A DNA stretch of 34,063 nt from Betaproteobacteria bacterium (GCA_029884335.1 JAOUIA010000040.1:1-34063), one strand, 5' to 3'; positions 1 to 10,548 are shown, counted from the stretch's first letter. The notes: a model not told the origin generated them from the letters alone. Program-made: numbers and translations.

Positions 1-2231
<2,231 letters not shown>

Positions 2232-2286
2232 GCGTCTGGCCTCTCGCGATGCCTCGTCCAAGAGGCCTAAGCGAGCGAAGGGAACC

Positions 2287-2298
2287 TGATACTATACT
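2287..2298. promoter_or_regulatory. Divergent uvrA / MFS-ssb promoter core
   Basis: The 101-bp gap between the two ATGs holds an AT-rich island in otherwise GC-rich DNA. Rightward it offers TGATACTAT (extended -10, 2287-2295) or TATACT (2293-2298). Leftward it offers TATAGT (complement of 2291-2296). No convincing -35 hexamer lies at 17 bp on either strand. The overlap suggests one shared, mutually exclusive melting site for uvrA and for the MFS–ssb transcript. This is inference from motif and position. Confidence 0.45.
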
Positions 2299-2332
2299 GC
2301 GTTTCGCTTACACGATCACAGCCCGCCACACG

Positions 2333-3571
2333 ATGCGCTCCGATGCCGCACCGGGCACCGCGACGGTGCGGATGACGCCGGACGAGCGCCGCGCCACGTC
2401 GGGCCTCGCGGGCATCTACGGCCTGCGGATGCTCGGCATGTTCGTCATCCTGCCGGTGTTCGCGCTGTACGCGGAAACGCTGCCCGGCGGGGCCGACCGC
2501 ACGATGGTGGGGCTGGCACTCGGCGCCTACGGGCTCACGCAGGCGCTGCTGCAGATCCCGTTCGGCTGGGCGTCCGACCGCTACGGCCGCAAGCGGACGA
2601 TCGTCTTCGGCCTGGTGCTGTTCGCGCTCGGCAGCTTCGTCGCCGCGTGGGCGCCCGACGTCGCGTGGACGATCGTCGGCCGCACGCTGCAGGGCGCCGG
2701 CGCGATCTCCGCTGCGGTCATCGCGCTCACCGCCGACCTCACGCGCGACTCCGTGCGCACGAAGGCGATGGCGGCCATCGGCATGACGATCGGCGCGACG
2801 TTCGCGCTCTCGCTGGTCGCGGGCCCGGTGCTCACGAACTGGATCGGCGTGCCCGGCATCTTCGCGCTGACCGGCGCGCTCGCGCTCGCCGCGATCGGCC
2901 TGCTGCGCTGGGCCGTTCCCGAAGCGCCGCCGGCGGCGCACGCGGGCGACCTGCCCGGACTGGCCGCGTTCGGGCGCGTGCTCGCCGATGGCCAGCTCGC
3001 GCGCCTCAACTACGGCATCTTCGCGCTGCACGCGCTCCTGATGGCGCTGTTCGTGCAGGTGCCGTTCGAGCTGCGCGCCGCCGGCGTCGCCGCCGAGGCG
3101 CACTGGCAGGTGTACCTGGCGGTGATCGCGGCGTCCGTCGCGCTGATGCTGCCGGCGCTCGGATGGGCGGACAGTCCCTCGCGCAGCAAGCTCGTGTTCA
3201 ACGGCGCGGTCGCGGTGCTCGCGGCCGGCCAGCTGCTGCTCGCGCTCGCCGGCCCGCGGCTGTGGTGGCTGGGCGCGGGGCTCGTCGTCTTCTTCGCCGC
3301 GTTCAACCTGCTCGAGGCCACGCTGCCCTCGCTCACGTCCAAGTACGCGCCGGCGGCGCTCAAGGGCACCGCGGTCGGCGTCTACTCGAGCGTGCAGTTC
3401 CTGGGCACGTTCGTCGGCGCGGTGGCCGGCGGCTGGCTGGCACAGCACAGCGGCGCTGCGGCCGTGTTCGGCTTCGGCATCGTGCTCACGCTGATCTGGC
3501 TCGTCGCGAGCGCGACGATGGCCCCGCCGCCCGCCATGCGGCCGGGCAATTACTCGATGGGAGAGACCTGA
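2333..3571 (+). CDS. MFS transporter, YajR-like, lacking the YAM domain
   Basis: Predicted 12-helix major facilitator superfamily inner-membrane protein of 412 residues. The start region [12 protein letters not shown], the segment [13 protein letters not shown], the DRYGRK loop between helices 2 and 3 and the [10 protein letters not shown] segment resemble E. coli YajR closely. YajR has a soluble C-terminal YAM domain; this protein stops soon after helix 12 and has none. Start codon choice is open: ATG 2333 and ATG 2372 both lack a good ribosome-binding site, and 2372 coincides with the conserved MTPxERRA motif. The stop overlaps the ssb start (TGATG), so translation is probably coupled. Substrate is unknown; family knowledge suggests a proton-driven drug or metabolite exporter. 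Confidence 0.88.
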   Translation: MRSDAAPGTATVRMTPDERRATSGLAGIYGLRMLGMFVILPVFALYAETLPGGADRTMVGLALGAYGLTQALLQIPFGWASDRYGRKRTIVFGLVLFALGSFVAAWAPDVAWTIVGRTLQGAGAISAAVIALTADLTRDSVRTKAMAAIGMTIGATFALSLVAGPVLTNWIGVPGIFALTGALALAAIGLLRWAVPEAPPAAHAGDLPGLAAFGRVLADGQLARLNYGIFALHALLMALFVQVPFELRAAGVAAEAHWQVYLAVIAASVALMLPALGWADSPSRSKLVFNGAVAVLAAGQLLLALAGPRLWWLGAGLVVFFAAFNLLEATLPSLTSKYAPAALKGTAVGVYSSVQFLGTFVGAVAGGWLAQHSGAAAVFGFGIVLTLIWLVASATMAPPPAMRPGNYSMGET

Positions 3572-4089
3572 TGGCTTCGGTGAACAAAGTGATCCTGCTC
3601 GGCAACCTCGGCCGCGACCCGGAGACGCGCTACACGACGGGCGGCGACGCGGTCACCAACCTGCGCATCGCCACGACCGAGCAGTGGAAGGACAAGAGCG
3701 GCGAGAAGCAGGAGAAGACCGAGTGGCACACGGTCGTCCTGTTCGGGCGCACCGCGGAGATCGCCGGCGAGTACCTGAAGAAGGGCCGCTCGGTCTACAT
3801 CGAAGGGCGGCTGCAGACGCGCAAGTACACTGACAAGGAAGGCGTCGAGCGCTACTCCACCGAGATCGTCGGCGACCGGATGCAGCTGCTCGGCAGCGCG
3901 CGCGACAGCGGCGGCAGCGGCGGCGATGCCGACTTCGGCAGCAGCAGCGGCGGAGGCGGAGGTGGAGGCGGAGGTCAGCGGCGTTCCGGCGGCGGCGGCA
4001 GTGGTGGTGGCGCGCCGGGCGGCGGTGCGCAGGGCAGCGGCGGTGCACGCAAGGGGGCTGACGACTTCGACGACGACATTCCGTTCTGA
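3571..4089 (+). CDS. ssb: Single-stranded DNA-binding protein
   Basis: Binds ssDNA at forks and repair sites and recruits partners through its C-terminal tip. The product has 172 residues. The OB fold occupies about 1-110, beginning [18 protein letters not shown] and including the [13 protein letters not shown] segment. A Gly/Ser-rich linker (about 110-160) carries long glycine runs, and the protein ends in the acidic tip DDFDDDIPF. Length and layout are typical of proteobacterial SSB. The start codon overlaps the stop of the MFS gene by one base. The codons for the tip are duplicated just downstream (see the repeat at 4065-4246), so any stop-codon readthrough would add a second identical tip. 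Confidence 0.98.
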   Translation: MASVNKVILLGNLGRDPETRYTTGGDAVTNLRIATTEQWKDKSGEKQEKTEWHTVVLFGRTAEIAGEYLKKGRSVYIEGRLQTRKYTDKEGVERYSTEIVGDRMQLLGSARDSGGSGGDADFGSSSGGGGGGGGGQRRSGGGGSGGGAPGGGAQGSGGARKGADDFDDDIPF

Positions 4090-4246
4090 ACGACGCTGGA
4101 TCCCCGCGTGCGCGGGGACGCCGGCGGCCACTGCCGCCGGCGCTTCGACGACGACATCCCGTTCTGAACGACGCTGGATCCCCGCGTTCGCGGGGACGCC
4201 GGCGGCGACTGCCGCCGGCGCTTCGACGACGACGTTCCTTCCTAGT
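4065..4246. repeat. 78-bp tandem repeat that includes the ssb 3' end
   Basis: Two full units (4065-4142, 4143-4220) and a diverged third partial unit (4221-4246). Units 1 and 2 differ at 3 of 78 positions. Each unit begins with the last ssb codons including the stop (FDDDIPF-stop), followed by a TCCCCGC-loop-GCGGGGA hairpin and a 10-bp stem hairpin (CGCCGGCGGC with a 4-base loop). The period is 26 codons, so frame is preserved. The third unit reads FDDDVPS-stop, and its TAG overlaps the stop codon of the converging ABC gene. The hairpins may serve as a transcription end for both genes. Confidence 0.9.
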
Positions 4247-5273
4247 CGCCGGCGATCACGTCGCTCGCGCGAAGCTGCAGTGACGGCGGGATCGCGATGC
4301 CCAGCTCGCGCGCGGCGCCGGGGTTGACGATCAGGCGAAACTCGGCGGGCTGCTCGACCGGCAGGTCCCCGGCTTTCGCGCCCCGGAAGATCCGGTCGGC
4401 ATAGTCGCCGACGCGCCGCCACGCGGCCACGCGGTCGATGTCGTAAGCGACGGGCCCGCCGGCTCGCGCGTGCTCGGCGAACGGATAGACACCGGGGAGC
4501 TTCGCGCGCGTCGCGAGCTCGACGATCCGGGGACCGTGCAGCGCCATGAACGGCGTTGGAATCACGACCAGCACCCGCGCGCCGCCTCGCACCATCGATT
4601 CGAAGGCGGCATCGATGTCCTTCGGCTCGCGCACCATGTGCTGCGCAATCGAGATCCCCAATGCCGCCGCCGCGGCGTCGATGTCGCGCTTGAAGACAAC
4701 CTCGCGGTCGGGCAGCTCGAAGGCGAGCACGTCCACCCGCTTCGCTCCGGGGACGAGCTCCTTCGCGAGCTCGAAGAGCTTGCCGACGGACTGCGTCCCC
4801 GCGTCGTCCGACAGGCCGGTCACGTTGCCCCCAGGGCGCGCGAGACTGGCGACGACGCCGCGACCCACGGGGTTGACCACGCCCACGAAGACGATGGGAA
4901 TCGCGGACGTCGCCTGTTTCGCGGCCCGCGCGTTCGGCGACGACACCGCGACGAGGAGGTCGGGGGACAGCCGCACCAGTTCCTCGGCGAGCGCCTCGGC
5001 CAGGTCGTCCTTCCCCGCCGTCGTGCGGCACGTCACGACGAGATTGCGTCCCGGTTCGTAGCCACGCTCGCGCAGGCCCTCGACGAACGCCCGCCAATTG
5101 GCGTTGCCCTTGACGGGACACCCTTGCGCATCGCGGTCGGCCTCGGGGAGGCGGAACGCGCTGAGAAATCCGATGCGGTAGACGCGGTCGGCCCGCTGCG
5201 CGAAGGCCGTCGCGCAGGGCGCAAGCAATGCCAGGGTCGCGACCACGCATGCCAACTGTCTGCAGAGGCCCAT
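4242..5273 (-). CDS. ABC transporter substrate-binding protein (ABC_sub_bind/TrpX type)
   Basis: Periplasmic binding protein of 343 residues, of the family often annotated as ABC_sub_bind (PF04392). A Sec signal peptide (MGLCRQLACVVATLALLAP..., cleavage near AFA-Q) is followed by the family opening YRIGFLSA. Other typical segments are FVEGLRERGYEPGRNL, IPIVFVGVVNPVGRGVV, SLARPGGNVTGLS and a C-terminal FRLIVNPGAARELGI. The start at 5273 is chosen because the signal peptide begins there; upstream residues in the same frame are low-complexity Arg-rich. No permease or ATPase gene is adjacent, so it is an orphan in this window. The ligand is unknown; relatives bind amino acids, but that does not transfer here. 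Confidence 0.85.
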   Translation of the reverse strand: MGLCRQLACVVATLALLAPCATAFAQRADRVYRIGFLSAFRLPEADRDAQGCPVKGNANWRAFVEGLRERGYEPGRNLVVTCRTTAGKDDLAEALAEELVRLSPDLLVAVSSPNARAAKQATSAIPIVFVGVVNPVGRGVVASLARPGGNVTGLSDDAGTQSVGKLFELAKELVPGAKRVDVLAFELPDREVVFKRDIDAAAAALGISIAQHMVREPKDIDAAFESMVRGGARVLVVIPTPFMALHGPRIVELATRAKLPGVYPFAEHARAGGPVAYDIDRVAAWRRVGDYADRIFRGAKAGDLPVEQPAEFRLIVNPGAARELGIAIPPSLQLRASDVIAGD

Positions 5274-5422
5274 CGTCCGGTCCCCGCTCCGGCGCACCGC
5301 GCGCCATCGGATCGAGGCTACCCCCGACTGCCCCCGGCGAATCTGCGGACGATCAATCCGCGCTCGCGGCGGCAGATCTGCCCTGCGCTGCCGGAAAGCG
5401 GCCTGATGCGGGCAAGCGTCTG

Positions 5423-5758
5423 CTAACGCCTGCCGCCTCGCGCTGCTGGCATCGGCCGCGTCGACGGCATCGACGGTCGCGTCGACGGCAGCGGCTGTGG
5501 TCGAGCCTGCGGACGGTCGATCGGCGCCGGCAGCGTCTCGGGTCTCCCGCCGGGGCCATCGATGTCGATGTCGATGTCGACGTCGCCGCGGCAGCACCAG
5601 GGGTCGTGGTACCAGGCCCCGCCGTAGAAGTACGGGTCGGCGACGCCCACGCCGACGTACGTCGTGCCGCCGGCGCACGCGGCGAGCGCGAGCGCCGCAG
5701 CCACGGCCGCGAGAGGTGTCCGCCAGCTTGCGGCGAACTTCGCGAGAGTCTTTGCCAT
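5423..5758 (-). CDS. Small putative lipoprotein with DIDIDID tract
   Basis: Unrecognised 111-residue protein. The N-terminus is a lipoprotein signal with lipobox LAAC, followed by AGGTTYVGVGVADPYFYGGAWYHDP, a CC pair, an acidic alternating tract DVDIDIDIDG, and a Pro/Arg-rich tail with repeated STRP. The mature protein is probably a small outer-membrane-anchored or periplasmic lipoprotein. AGGAGG lies 7-12 bases before the ATG and overlaps the stop codon of the upstream VOC gene, so the two are probably co-transcribed and coupled. The Asp-Ile tract is encoded by a hexamer repeat at 5561-5584 and could vary in length by slippage. Function unknown. Confidence 0.7.
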   Translation of the reverse strand: MAKTLAKFAASWRTPLAAVAAALALAACAGGTTYVGVGVADPYFYGGAWYHDPWCCRGDVDIDIDIDGPGGRPETLPAPIDRPQARPQPLPSTRPSMPSTRPMPAARGGRR

Positions 5759-5768
5759 GGCCGGCCTC

Positions 5769-6638
5769 CTAGCGCTTCCACTCGGCGACGGCGAACGGCG
5801 CGCCGAGCGGGTCGAGGAACAGTGCAGCCCGCGTGCCGCGATAGCTGCGCGGATCGACGACCACGCGTCCGCCGGCCTCGCGGACCTTCTTCACCGCGTC
5901 GTCGACGTCGGCGACGCGCACGTAGGGAATCCAGGCGGTGCCCGGCAGCTTGTCGGGCTTGCGCAGCACGCCCGCGCGCGCGACGCCGTCCTGCGTCGTG
6001 AGCGTGTAGCCGCGGCCCTCGCTGCGAGCGACCGCGCCGTATCCGAACAGCGCGCGGTAGAAGTCGACGGCGCGCTGCGGCTCGGCGGTCCAGAGCTCGA
6101 TCCACAGCCACTCGCCGTCGGCGGCCGCGTAGTCCGCCGGATCGCCAGCGGAGGAGTGGATCGCGGCGAACACGCCACCGGTCGGATCGCGCAACAGCGC
6201 GACGGTTCCACGCTCGCCGAGCGTGCGCGGGGCGACGAGCACCGCGCCGCCGCCGCGCGCGGCGCCCTCGGCGGTCGCGGCGACGTTCGCGGACGACACG
6301 TGGCCGACCCAGCGCCCGCCGGTCGTGCTGCGCACGGATTCGCTGCCGAACGTCATGCCGCCGATCGGGCGGCCGTTCGCCAGCACGCGCGTGTAGCTCG
6401 CAAGGTCGTCGTCGGCCGGGCCGTACGTCTCGAACGTCCAGCCGAACACCCTGCCGTAGAACGCCGCGGCGGTGCCGACGTCGTTGGTGACGAGATCCGC
6501 CCACACGAAGCGGCCCGGCGTTCGCACGGCGGCCGGCGCGTCGGTGATCGGCGGCCACACCGCCGTCTGGGCGAAAGTCGCCGGCGCCGTGCCCAACGCG
6601 AGCACGAACGCCAGCAGGATCGAACGGCTTCGACGCAT
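5769..6638 (-). CDS. Exported two-domain VOC (glyoxalase/bleomycin-resistance fold) protein
   Basis: The product has 289 residues. A Sec signal peptide (MRRSRSILLAFVLALG..., cleavage near TFA-Q) precedes two tandem VOC domains at about 38-150 and 170-288. Domain 1 opens FVWADLVTNDVGTAAAFYGR and domain 2 opens WLWIELWTAEPQRAVDFYRA; each ends in the family's RDPxGGVFA or LDPLGAPFAVAEW segment. VOC proteins bind metals or small hydrophobic ligands, act as lyases or dioxygenases, or sequester drugs. Most are cytoplasmic, so a predicted periplasmic location is unusual. Start 6638 is chosen over an in-frame ATG at 6671 because GGGAGA sits before it and the signal peptide starts there. The lipoprotein gene follows after 11 bp. 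Enzymatic activity cannot be assigned. Confidence 0.8.
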   Translation of the reverse strand: MRRSRSILLAFVLALGTAPATFAQTAVWPPITDAPAAVRTPGRFVWADLVTNDVGTAAAFYGRVFGWTFETYGPADDDLASYTRVLANGRPIGGMTFGSESVRSTTGGRWVGHVSSANVAATAEGAARGGGAVLVAPRTLGERGTVALLRDPTGGVFAAIHSSAGDPADYAAADGEWLWIELWTAEPQRAVDFYRALFGYGAVARSEGRGYTLTTQDGVARAGVLRKPDKLPGTAWIPYVRVADVDDAVKKVREAGGRVVVDPRSYRGTRAALFLDPLGAPFAVAEWKR

Positions 6639-6748
6639 CGTCTTGTCTCCCGCGATGCACCGGGGCGACACCCCGCCTGCGCGCCGCGCCGCGCGGCGCC
6701 CGGGAATTGTCGCACAACGCCCGCGGCGCGAAGCGCGCGGGCGGTGAG

Positions 6749-7336
6749 CTACTTCGCCGCGACGGGCTTGACGTCGATCGCAGCGGCCTGCGTGTAGGTC
6801 GCCTCGATCTTGTCGCCGACGGCCACGCGCTTGAACTGCTCGGGGTCGGCGATCTTCATGTCGACCGTCTGCTTGGGCCCGCGCACGGTGACCGTCTGCG
6901 CGGCCGCATCCACCGCGGTGACTTCGCCGACGACCTTCACCTGCCGTCCCACGACGCCGCCGGGCGCGCCGCCTTCGGGCGCCCTTGCGCCGCCCGCCTT
7001 CTCGGTGCGGCCGACGACCGCGTCGCTGCCCTTCTTGAGTTCGAGGACGAGCGACTCGAGGTACTGCACCGTGACCTGGTCGCCCACCTTGAGCTTGGCG
7101 AAGTTCTTCACCTCGGGGCCGGCGACGATGGTCTTCTCGTTGCCCTGCGGACCCTTGAGCGTGACCGCGCGCGTCTTGGCGTCTATCGCAGTGATCGTGG
7201 CGGTGATGTCCACGGTCTTCGCCACGCCGGCCACGCCCGGGCCCGTGGCGACCACGCCCTGCGCGGTCTGCGCATTCGCCGCGGGCAGGACGCCCACGGC
7301 CACAGCCAACACGATGGTGACAACGATGCTACGCAT
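6749..7336 (-). CDS. Exported protein with two DUF5666-like beta repeats
   Basis: A 195-residue predicted periplasmic protein. The signal peptide is MRSIVVTIVLAVAVGVL..., with cleavage near ANA-Q. The mature part contains two homologous beta-rich units, about 42-98 and 132-190. Both follow the pattern T/V-x-I/V-TAxDA-x2-x-VT-L/V-x-GP, a polar stretch, then L/V-x-VGD-x-V/I-x3-Y. A Gly/Pro-rich linker (110-130) joins them. This looks like the small OB-like repeat of DUF5666-type proteins; I infer the family from the repeat pattern only. AAGGAG lies about 8 bases before the ATG at 7336. The glycine-zipper gene lies 72 bp upstream on the same strand. Function unknown; envelope metal binding or stress are possibilities without direct support. 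Confidence 0.7.
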   Translation of the reverse strand: MRSIVVTIVLAVAVGVLPAANAQTAQGVVATGPGVAGVAKTVDITATITAIDAKTRAVTLKGPQGNEKTIVAGPEVKNFAKLKVGDQVTVQYLESLVLELKKGSDAVVGRTEKAGGARAPEGGAPGGVVGRQVKVVGEVTAVDAAAQTVTVRGPKQTVDMKIADPEQFKRVAVGDKIEATYTQAAAIDVKPVAAK

Positions 7337-7408
7337 TACCGGACTCCTTTGCTGGTGGATTGGAACTCCCGCGCTTCGGCGCGCCGTCTGCGCGGCCGCC
7401 ACGCGCGC

Positions 7409-7864
7409 TCACTTCACACTGTAGCCCCGCCCTTCGAGGCACGCCGCGCGCGCCTTTGCGTAGGCCCCCGTGGCCTGCGACTGCTGCGCCTGCGCGGTCT
7501 GCTGCTGGGCCGCGCCCTGCCGGCGGCTCTGCCCACGGGCTGCCACGGCCCCCGCCGCCGCGCCCGCGCCCGCGTCGCCGCCGACGATCTCGCCGACCAC
7601 CGCACCACGCGCCGCGCCGCGCAACCCTGCGCCGGGCTGCGTGCCGGTGGGCGTCGTGGCCGGCTGCGCCTGGGCCGGCGGCGCCTTCGTAGGATCCACG
7701 CCCGTCTGCCCCACCGCCCATTTGTGGCACTCGGCCTCGTCCTTCTTCTGCTGCTCGGACGACTGCCCCTTCGCGGGATAGACGTATTGCTGAGCGAATG
7801 CGTTGCCCGCCAGCGCCGCCACGGCGGCAAGCGCCGCGATGTTCCACCACGCCCTGCTGCTCAT
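7409..7864 (-). CDS. Exported glycine-zipper protein
   Basis: A 151-residue protein with a signal peptide (residues 1-24, ending GNAFA). A mature N-terminal region with a single Cys (ECHKWAVGQTG) follows, then a Pro/Thr linker and a glycine/alanine-zipper hairpin (about 79-110: GAGLRGAARGAVVGEIVGG, then alternating Gly/Ala). A Gln-rich stretch comes next, and the tail ACLEGRGYSVK is typical of YMGG-like Gly-zipper proteins. Such proteins are thought to insert in or associate with the outer membrane. CGGAGGA precedes the ATG at 7864. It starts 25 bp after the outer membrane factor gene, so it may be the last gene of that export operon. Confidence 0.78.
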   Translation of the reverse strand: MSSRAWWNIAALAAVAALAGNAFAQQYVYPAKGQSSEQQKKDEAECHKWAVGQTGVDPTKAPPAQAQPATTPTGTQPGAGLRGAARGAVVGEIVGGDAGAGAAAGAVAARGQSRRQGAAQQQTAQAQQSQATGAYAKARAACLEGRGYSVK

Positions 7865-7889
7865 GAGTCCTCCGATGGGGTGTCGCGCG

Positions 7890-9323
7890 TCAAGGTGCCT
7901 TCGCGCCGGCGATCGTCGGCGCGGCGCCGGCGGCGGCGGCGGGCTGCGGAGATGGTGCGAAGCCGCCGCCCAGCGCCGCATGGAGATTGACGCGCTGCAT
8001 GCGCCGCTCGGCCTCCGCCCGCAGCAGCGAGGTGCGTGCGACGGACAGGGCGATCGTCTGCTGCGTGACGGCGCGCAGGTCGCCGGAGCCCACCTTGTAG
8101 CGGATCTGTGCCAACTCCAGCGCGCGCGCATTGCTCGCCACCGCGCGCTCGAGGATCCGCGCGCGCTCATCCGCCGCGAATCCGGACGACAGCGCCGCTT
8201 CCACTTCCGAGAATGCGCGCTGGCCGACGCGGCCGTACTCGGCGACGGCGAGCTTCTGCTCGGCGGTGCGGATCTCGACCTGCGCCTGCAACGCGTAGCC
8301 GTTGAAGATCGGCGCGGCGAGGTTGGCGCCAATGCTCGCGACGAGGTCGCCGCTGCTCTTCAGCACGAAGATGTCGCTGGAAAGGCTGGTTGCGCTGGCC
8401 GTCAGCGCGATCTTGGGCAGGCGTGCCGCCTTGGCCTCCTCGACGCGCCTGAACGCGGCCGCGACCCGCCGCTCGGCTGCCACGACGTCGGCGCGGCGCT
8501 CCAGCAACTCCGACGGGAGGCCCGCGGGCACCGCGCCTGGCATCGCCGGCAGCGACGCCGTCACGCCGGCCACCCCCGCGGGATAGCGACCCAGCAGCAT
8601 CTCGAGCGCGCGCAACGCCTGCTCGTGCGCCAACGCGAGTTGCCGCGCGCTGTCGCGCGCCGTGTCGAGGTTCGCCTGCGCCAGCGCGACGTCGTACTCG
8701 TCGCCGGGGCCCACGCGAAGGCGATCGCGCGCGAGCCCGAGCGAGCGCTCGGACAACTTCACGATGTCGGCCGCGATGGCGCGCTGCAGGCGCGCCTCGA
8801 CGGCGAGGAGCCAGCTCCGCGCGACCAGCGCTGCGATCGACTGCCGCGCGTAGTCGCTGTCGGCGAGCACGGACTCGTACTGGTAGCGTCCGGCCTCGGC
8901 CTCGGCGCGCACGCGGCCCCACAAGTCGAGTTCCCAGCTCACGAACAGGCCGAAGCCGGACAGGCCGTCTCCGCTGTCCTTCGTGCCGCCCCGCGCGCCC
9001 AGGTTGACGGCGGGGTACAGGGTGCTTCCGGCGAGCTTCGCGTACGCGGCGGCCTGCTCGACGCGCCCCGCGGCGAGTACCAGGTCGGCGTTGTAGACGA
9101 GCGCCTCGCGCACCAGCGCGTCGAGCTCGGCGTCGCCGAACGTTGCTGTCCAGTTGTCGGCGACCGCGCCCGGCGCGGCGCCGACACCCTGCCACGCCGC
9201 GGGCACCTCGACGTGCGGCAGCGCCTCGCGCTGGATCGCGTCGCGTTGCGGCAGCGGGGCGAGCGCGCAGCCGCCGGCGAGCGTTCCCGCGGCCAGCGCG
9301 ACGACGATGCGCGAACGGCTCAT
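7890..9323 (-). CDS. Outer membrane factor lipoprotein, NodT/OprM family
   Basis: TolC-like outer-membrane channel for RND- or HlyD-linked efflux, 477 residues. It has a lipoprotein signal with lipobox LAGGC (Cys19), then WTATFGDAELDALVREALVYNADL, the usual start of the first OEP repeat. Two long coiled-coil and beta-barrel repeats run about 60-250 and 270-450. Further landmarks are SWELDLWGRVRAEAEAG, LPSELLERRADVVAAERR and the second-repeat start FSEVEAALSS. The ATG is 4 bp from the stop of the HlyD-type adaptor gene, so the adaptor and channel are co-expressed. No inner-membrane RND, MFS or ABC pump is encoded beside them. Residues 456-477 form an Ala/Pro tail. Confidence 0.93.
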   Translation of the reverse strand: MSRSRIVVALAAGTLAGGCALAPLPQRDAIQREALPHVEVPAAWQGVGAAPGAVADNWTATFGDAELDALVREALVYNADLVLAAGRVEQAAAYAKLAGSTLYPAVNLGARGGTKDSGDGLSGFGLFVSWELDLWGRVRAEAEAGRYQYESVLADSDYARQSIAALVARSWLLAVEARLQRAIAADIVKLSERSLGLARDRLRVGPGDEYDVALAQANLDTARDSARQLALAHEQALRALEMLLGRYPAGVAGVTASLPAMPGAVPAGLPSELLERRADVVAAERRVAAAFRRVEEAKAARLPKIALTASATSLSSDIFVLKSSGDLVASIGANLAAPIFNGYALQAQVEIRTAEQKLAVAEYGRVGQRAFSEVEAALSSGFAADERARILERAVASNARALELAQIRYKVGSGDLRAVTQQTIALSVARTSLLRAEAERRMQRVNLHAALGGGFAPSPQPAAAAGAAPTIAGAKAP

Positions 9324-9327
9324 GACG

Positions 9328-10548
9328 CTAGTGAAGCTTCAGGATCAGGTAGTCGAGCTTGGCTGCGACACGCAGGAACACCTTGCGCAGGATGTGGATC
9401 GCAGCGCCGCTTTCCGTGTAGATCGCGCCCTGCCCCAGCGCGCCGGCGGGCAGGAACAGCTCCCTGTCCCGCTCGGCGACTTTGAGCTTCACCGGAAAGC
9501 GTCCCGGCGGCATCGGCCCGTAGCCCGTCACGGGCAGCTGCGTGCTCATCGGGACCTGGCCCTGCCCCTGCGCCCAGACGATTGACTCCACCGTCGCCTT
9601 GATGATCCGGCCGGGATGGGCATTCAGCTTGAATTCGGCCTCGTTGCCTTCGGCGACCATGTACAGCTCGTTCTGCTGATAGAGCGCGACCACCTGGTAC
9701 TCGTTCTCGACGAAGGTGATCGCCGGCGTGATCGGGAACGCGGTCGTGAACGAGCCGGGACGCAGCTGCACGTTGGTCGCGTAGCCGTCCGCCGGCGCGT
9801 ACACGGTCGTCTGCGAGAGCTCCCAGCGCGCGTTCTCGAGCTGTGCGCGCACCTGCGCGACCGGCGCGTACTCGGCGCCGACCTTGCCGGCGATGCGCTC
9901 CCGGATCTGACGCTCGCCGGCCTGCGCCTGCGACAACGCCGCACGCGTCTGCGCAGTGGCGCTGCGCGCGGTGTCGAGCTGCGCCTCGAGCTCCTTGACG
10001 TCGGTCTCGCTGCGCTCCAGCGCGAAGCGGTCGCCGGCGCCGGTGGCCACGAGCTCGCGGTTCTGGCCGACCCGCGTGCGGGCGAGCTCGAGGCGCGAGG
10101 CCACCTCGCGCTCGCGCGCTTCTGCCTGCAGGATCGCGCCGCGGGTCTCCGTGACCTTGCCCGCCGCCCCGGTGAGTTGCTCGTCGAGTTCGCGCGAGGA
10201 CGCCTGCGCGTTGGCGAGCTGCGCTTCCAGCGCGCGCACGTTGAGCTCGTAGGGGGTGGGATCGATGCGGAAGAGCACCTCGCCCTTCCTCACCAGCCGA
10301 TTGGGTTCGACCGGCACCTCGAGCACGCGCCCGCGCACCTGCGGCACGACGTTGACGACGTACTTGAGCACGCGCACGTCGGCGCTGGACGGCGCGAACA
10401 CGTTGAGGGCAAGGATCAGCGCCGCGATCCCGACGATCGGGATGATGACGACGGTGACCTGGGTGCCGATGTTCCACGGCAGCCACTTCATCTTGATGAA
10501 GACGAACCAGACGATCGCCGAGTAGATGCCGAGGAGGATGAGTTCCAC
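9328..10548 (-). CDS. HlyD-family membrane fusion protein, YibH-like
   Basis: Periplasmic adaptor of 406 residues. The N-terminus has two hydrophobic segments (about 3-20 and 30-50). A biotinyl-lipoyl half-motif (VVPQVRGRVLEVPVEPNRLVRKG) follows, then a long alpha-helical hairpin (about 100-220) rich in heptads, a second lipoyl half (TTVYAPADGYATNVQLRPGS) and a beta-barrel domain. The start is a GTG at 10548: it lies immediately after GGGAGGG, and its G is also the last base of the upstream TAG stop (TAGTG), which implies coupling to the DUF3302 gene. The DUF3302 partner makes this equivalent to the E. coli yibI-yibH pair. Exported substrate unknown. Confidence 0.9.
   Translation of the reverse strand: MELILLGIYSAIVWFVFIKMKWLPWNIGTQVTVVIIPIVGIAALILALNVFAPSSADVRVLKYVVNVVPQVRGRVLEVPVEPNRLVRKGEVLFRIDPTPYELNVRALEAQLANAQASSRELDEQLTGAAGKVTETRGAILQAEAREREVASRLELARTRVGQNRELVATGAGDRFALERSETDVKELEAQLDTARSATAQTRAALSQAQAGERQIRERIAGKVGAEYAPVAQVRAQLENARWELSQTTVYAPADGYATNVQLRPGSFTTAFPITPAITFVENEYQVVALYQQNELYMVAEGNEAEFKLNAHPGRIIKATVESIVWAQGQGQVPMSTQLPVTGYGPMPPGRFPVKLKVAERDRELFLPAGALGQGAIYTESGAAIHILRKVFLRVAAKLDYLILKLH

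Noticed and set aside
2232-2332. LexA (SOS) operator between uvrA and the MFS-ssb pair
   Set aside because: No CTGT-N8-ACAG palindrome is present; the AT-rich patch is better read as promoter elements.
4143-4246. Remnant of a second ssb gene
   Set aside because: Only the last ~8 codons recur, and as part of a 78-bp tandem repeat; no other ssb sequence is present.
6719-6742. Hairpin upstream of the two-repeat protein stop as terminator
   Set aside because: A 7-bp GC stem exists but no T-run follows on the minus strand.
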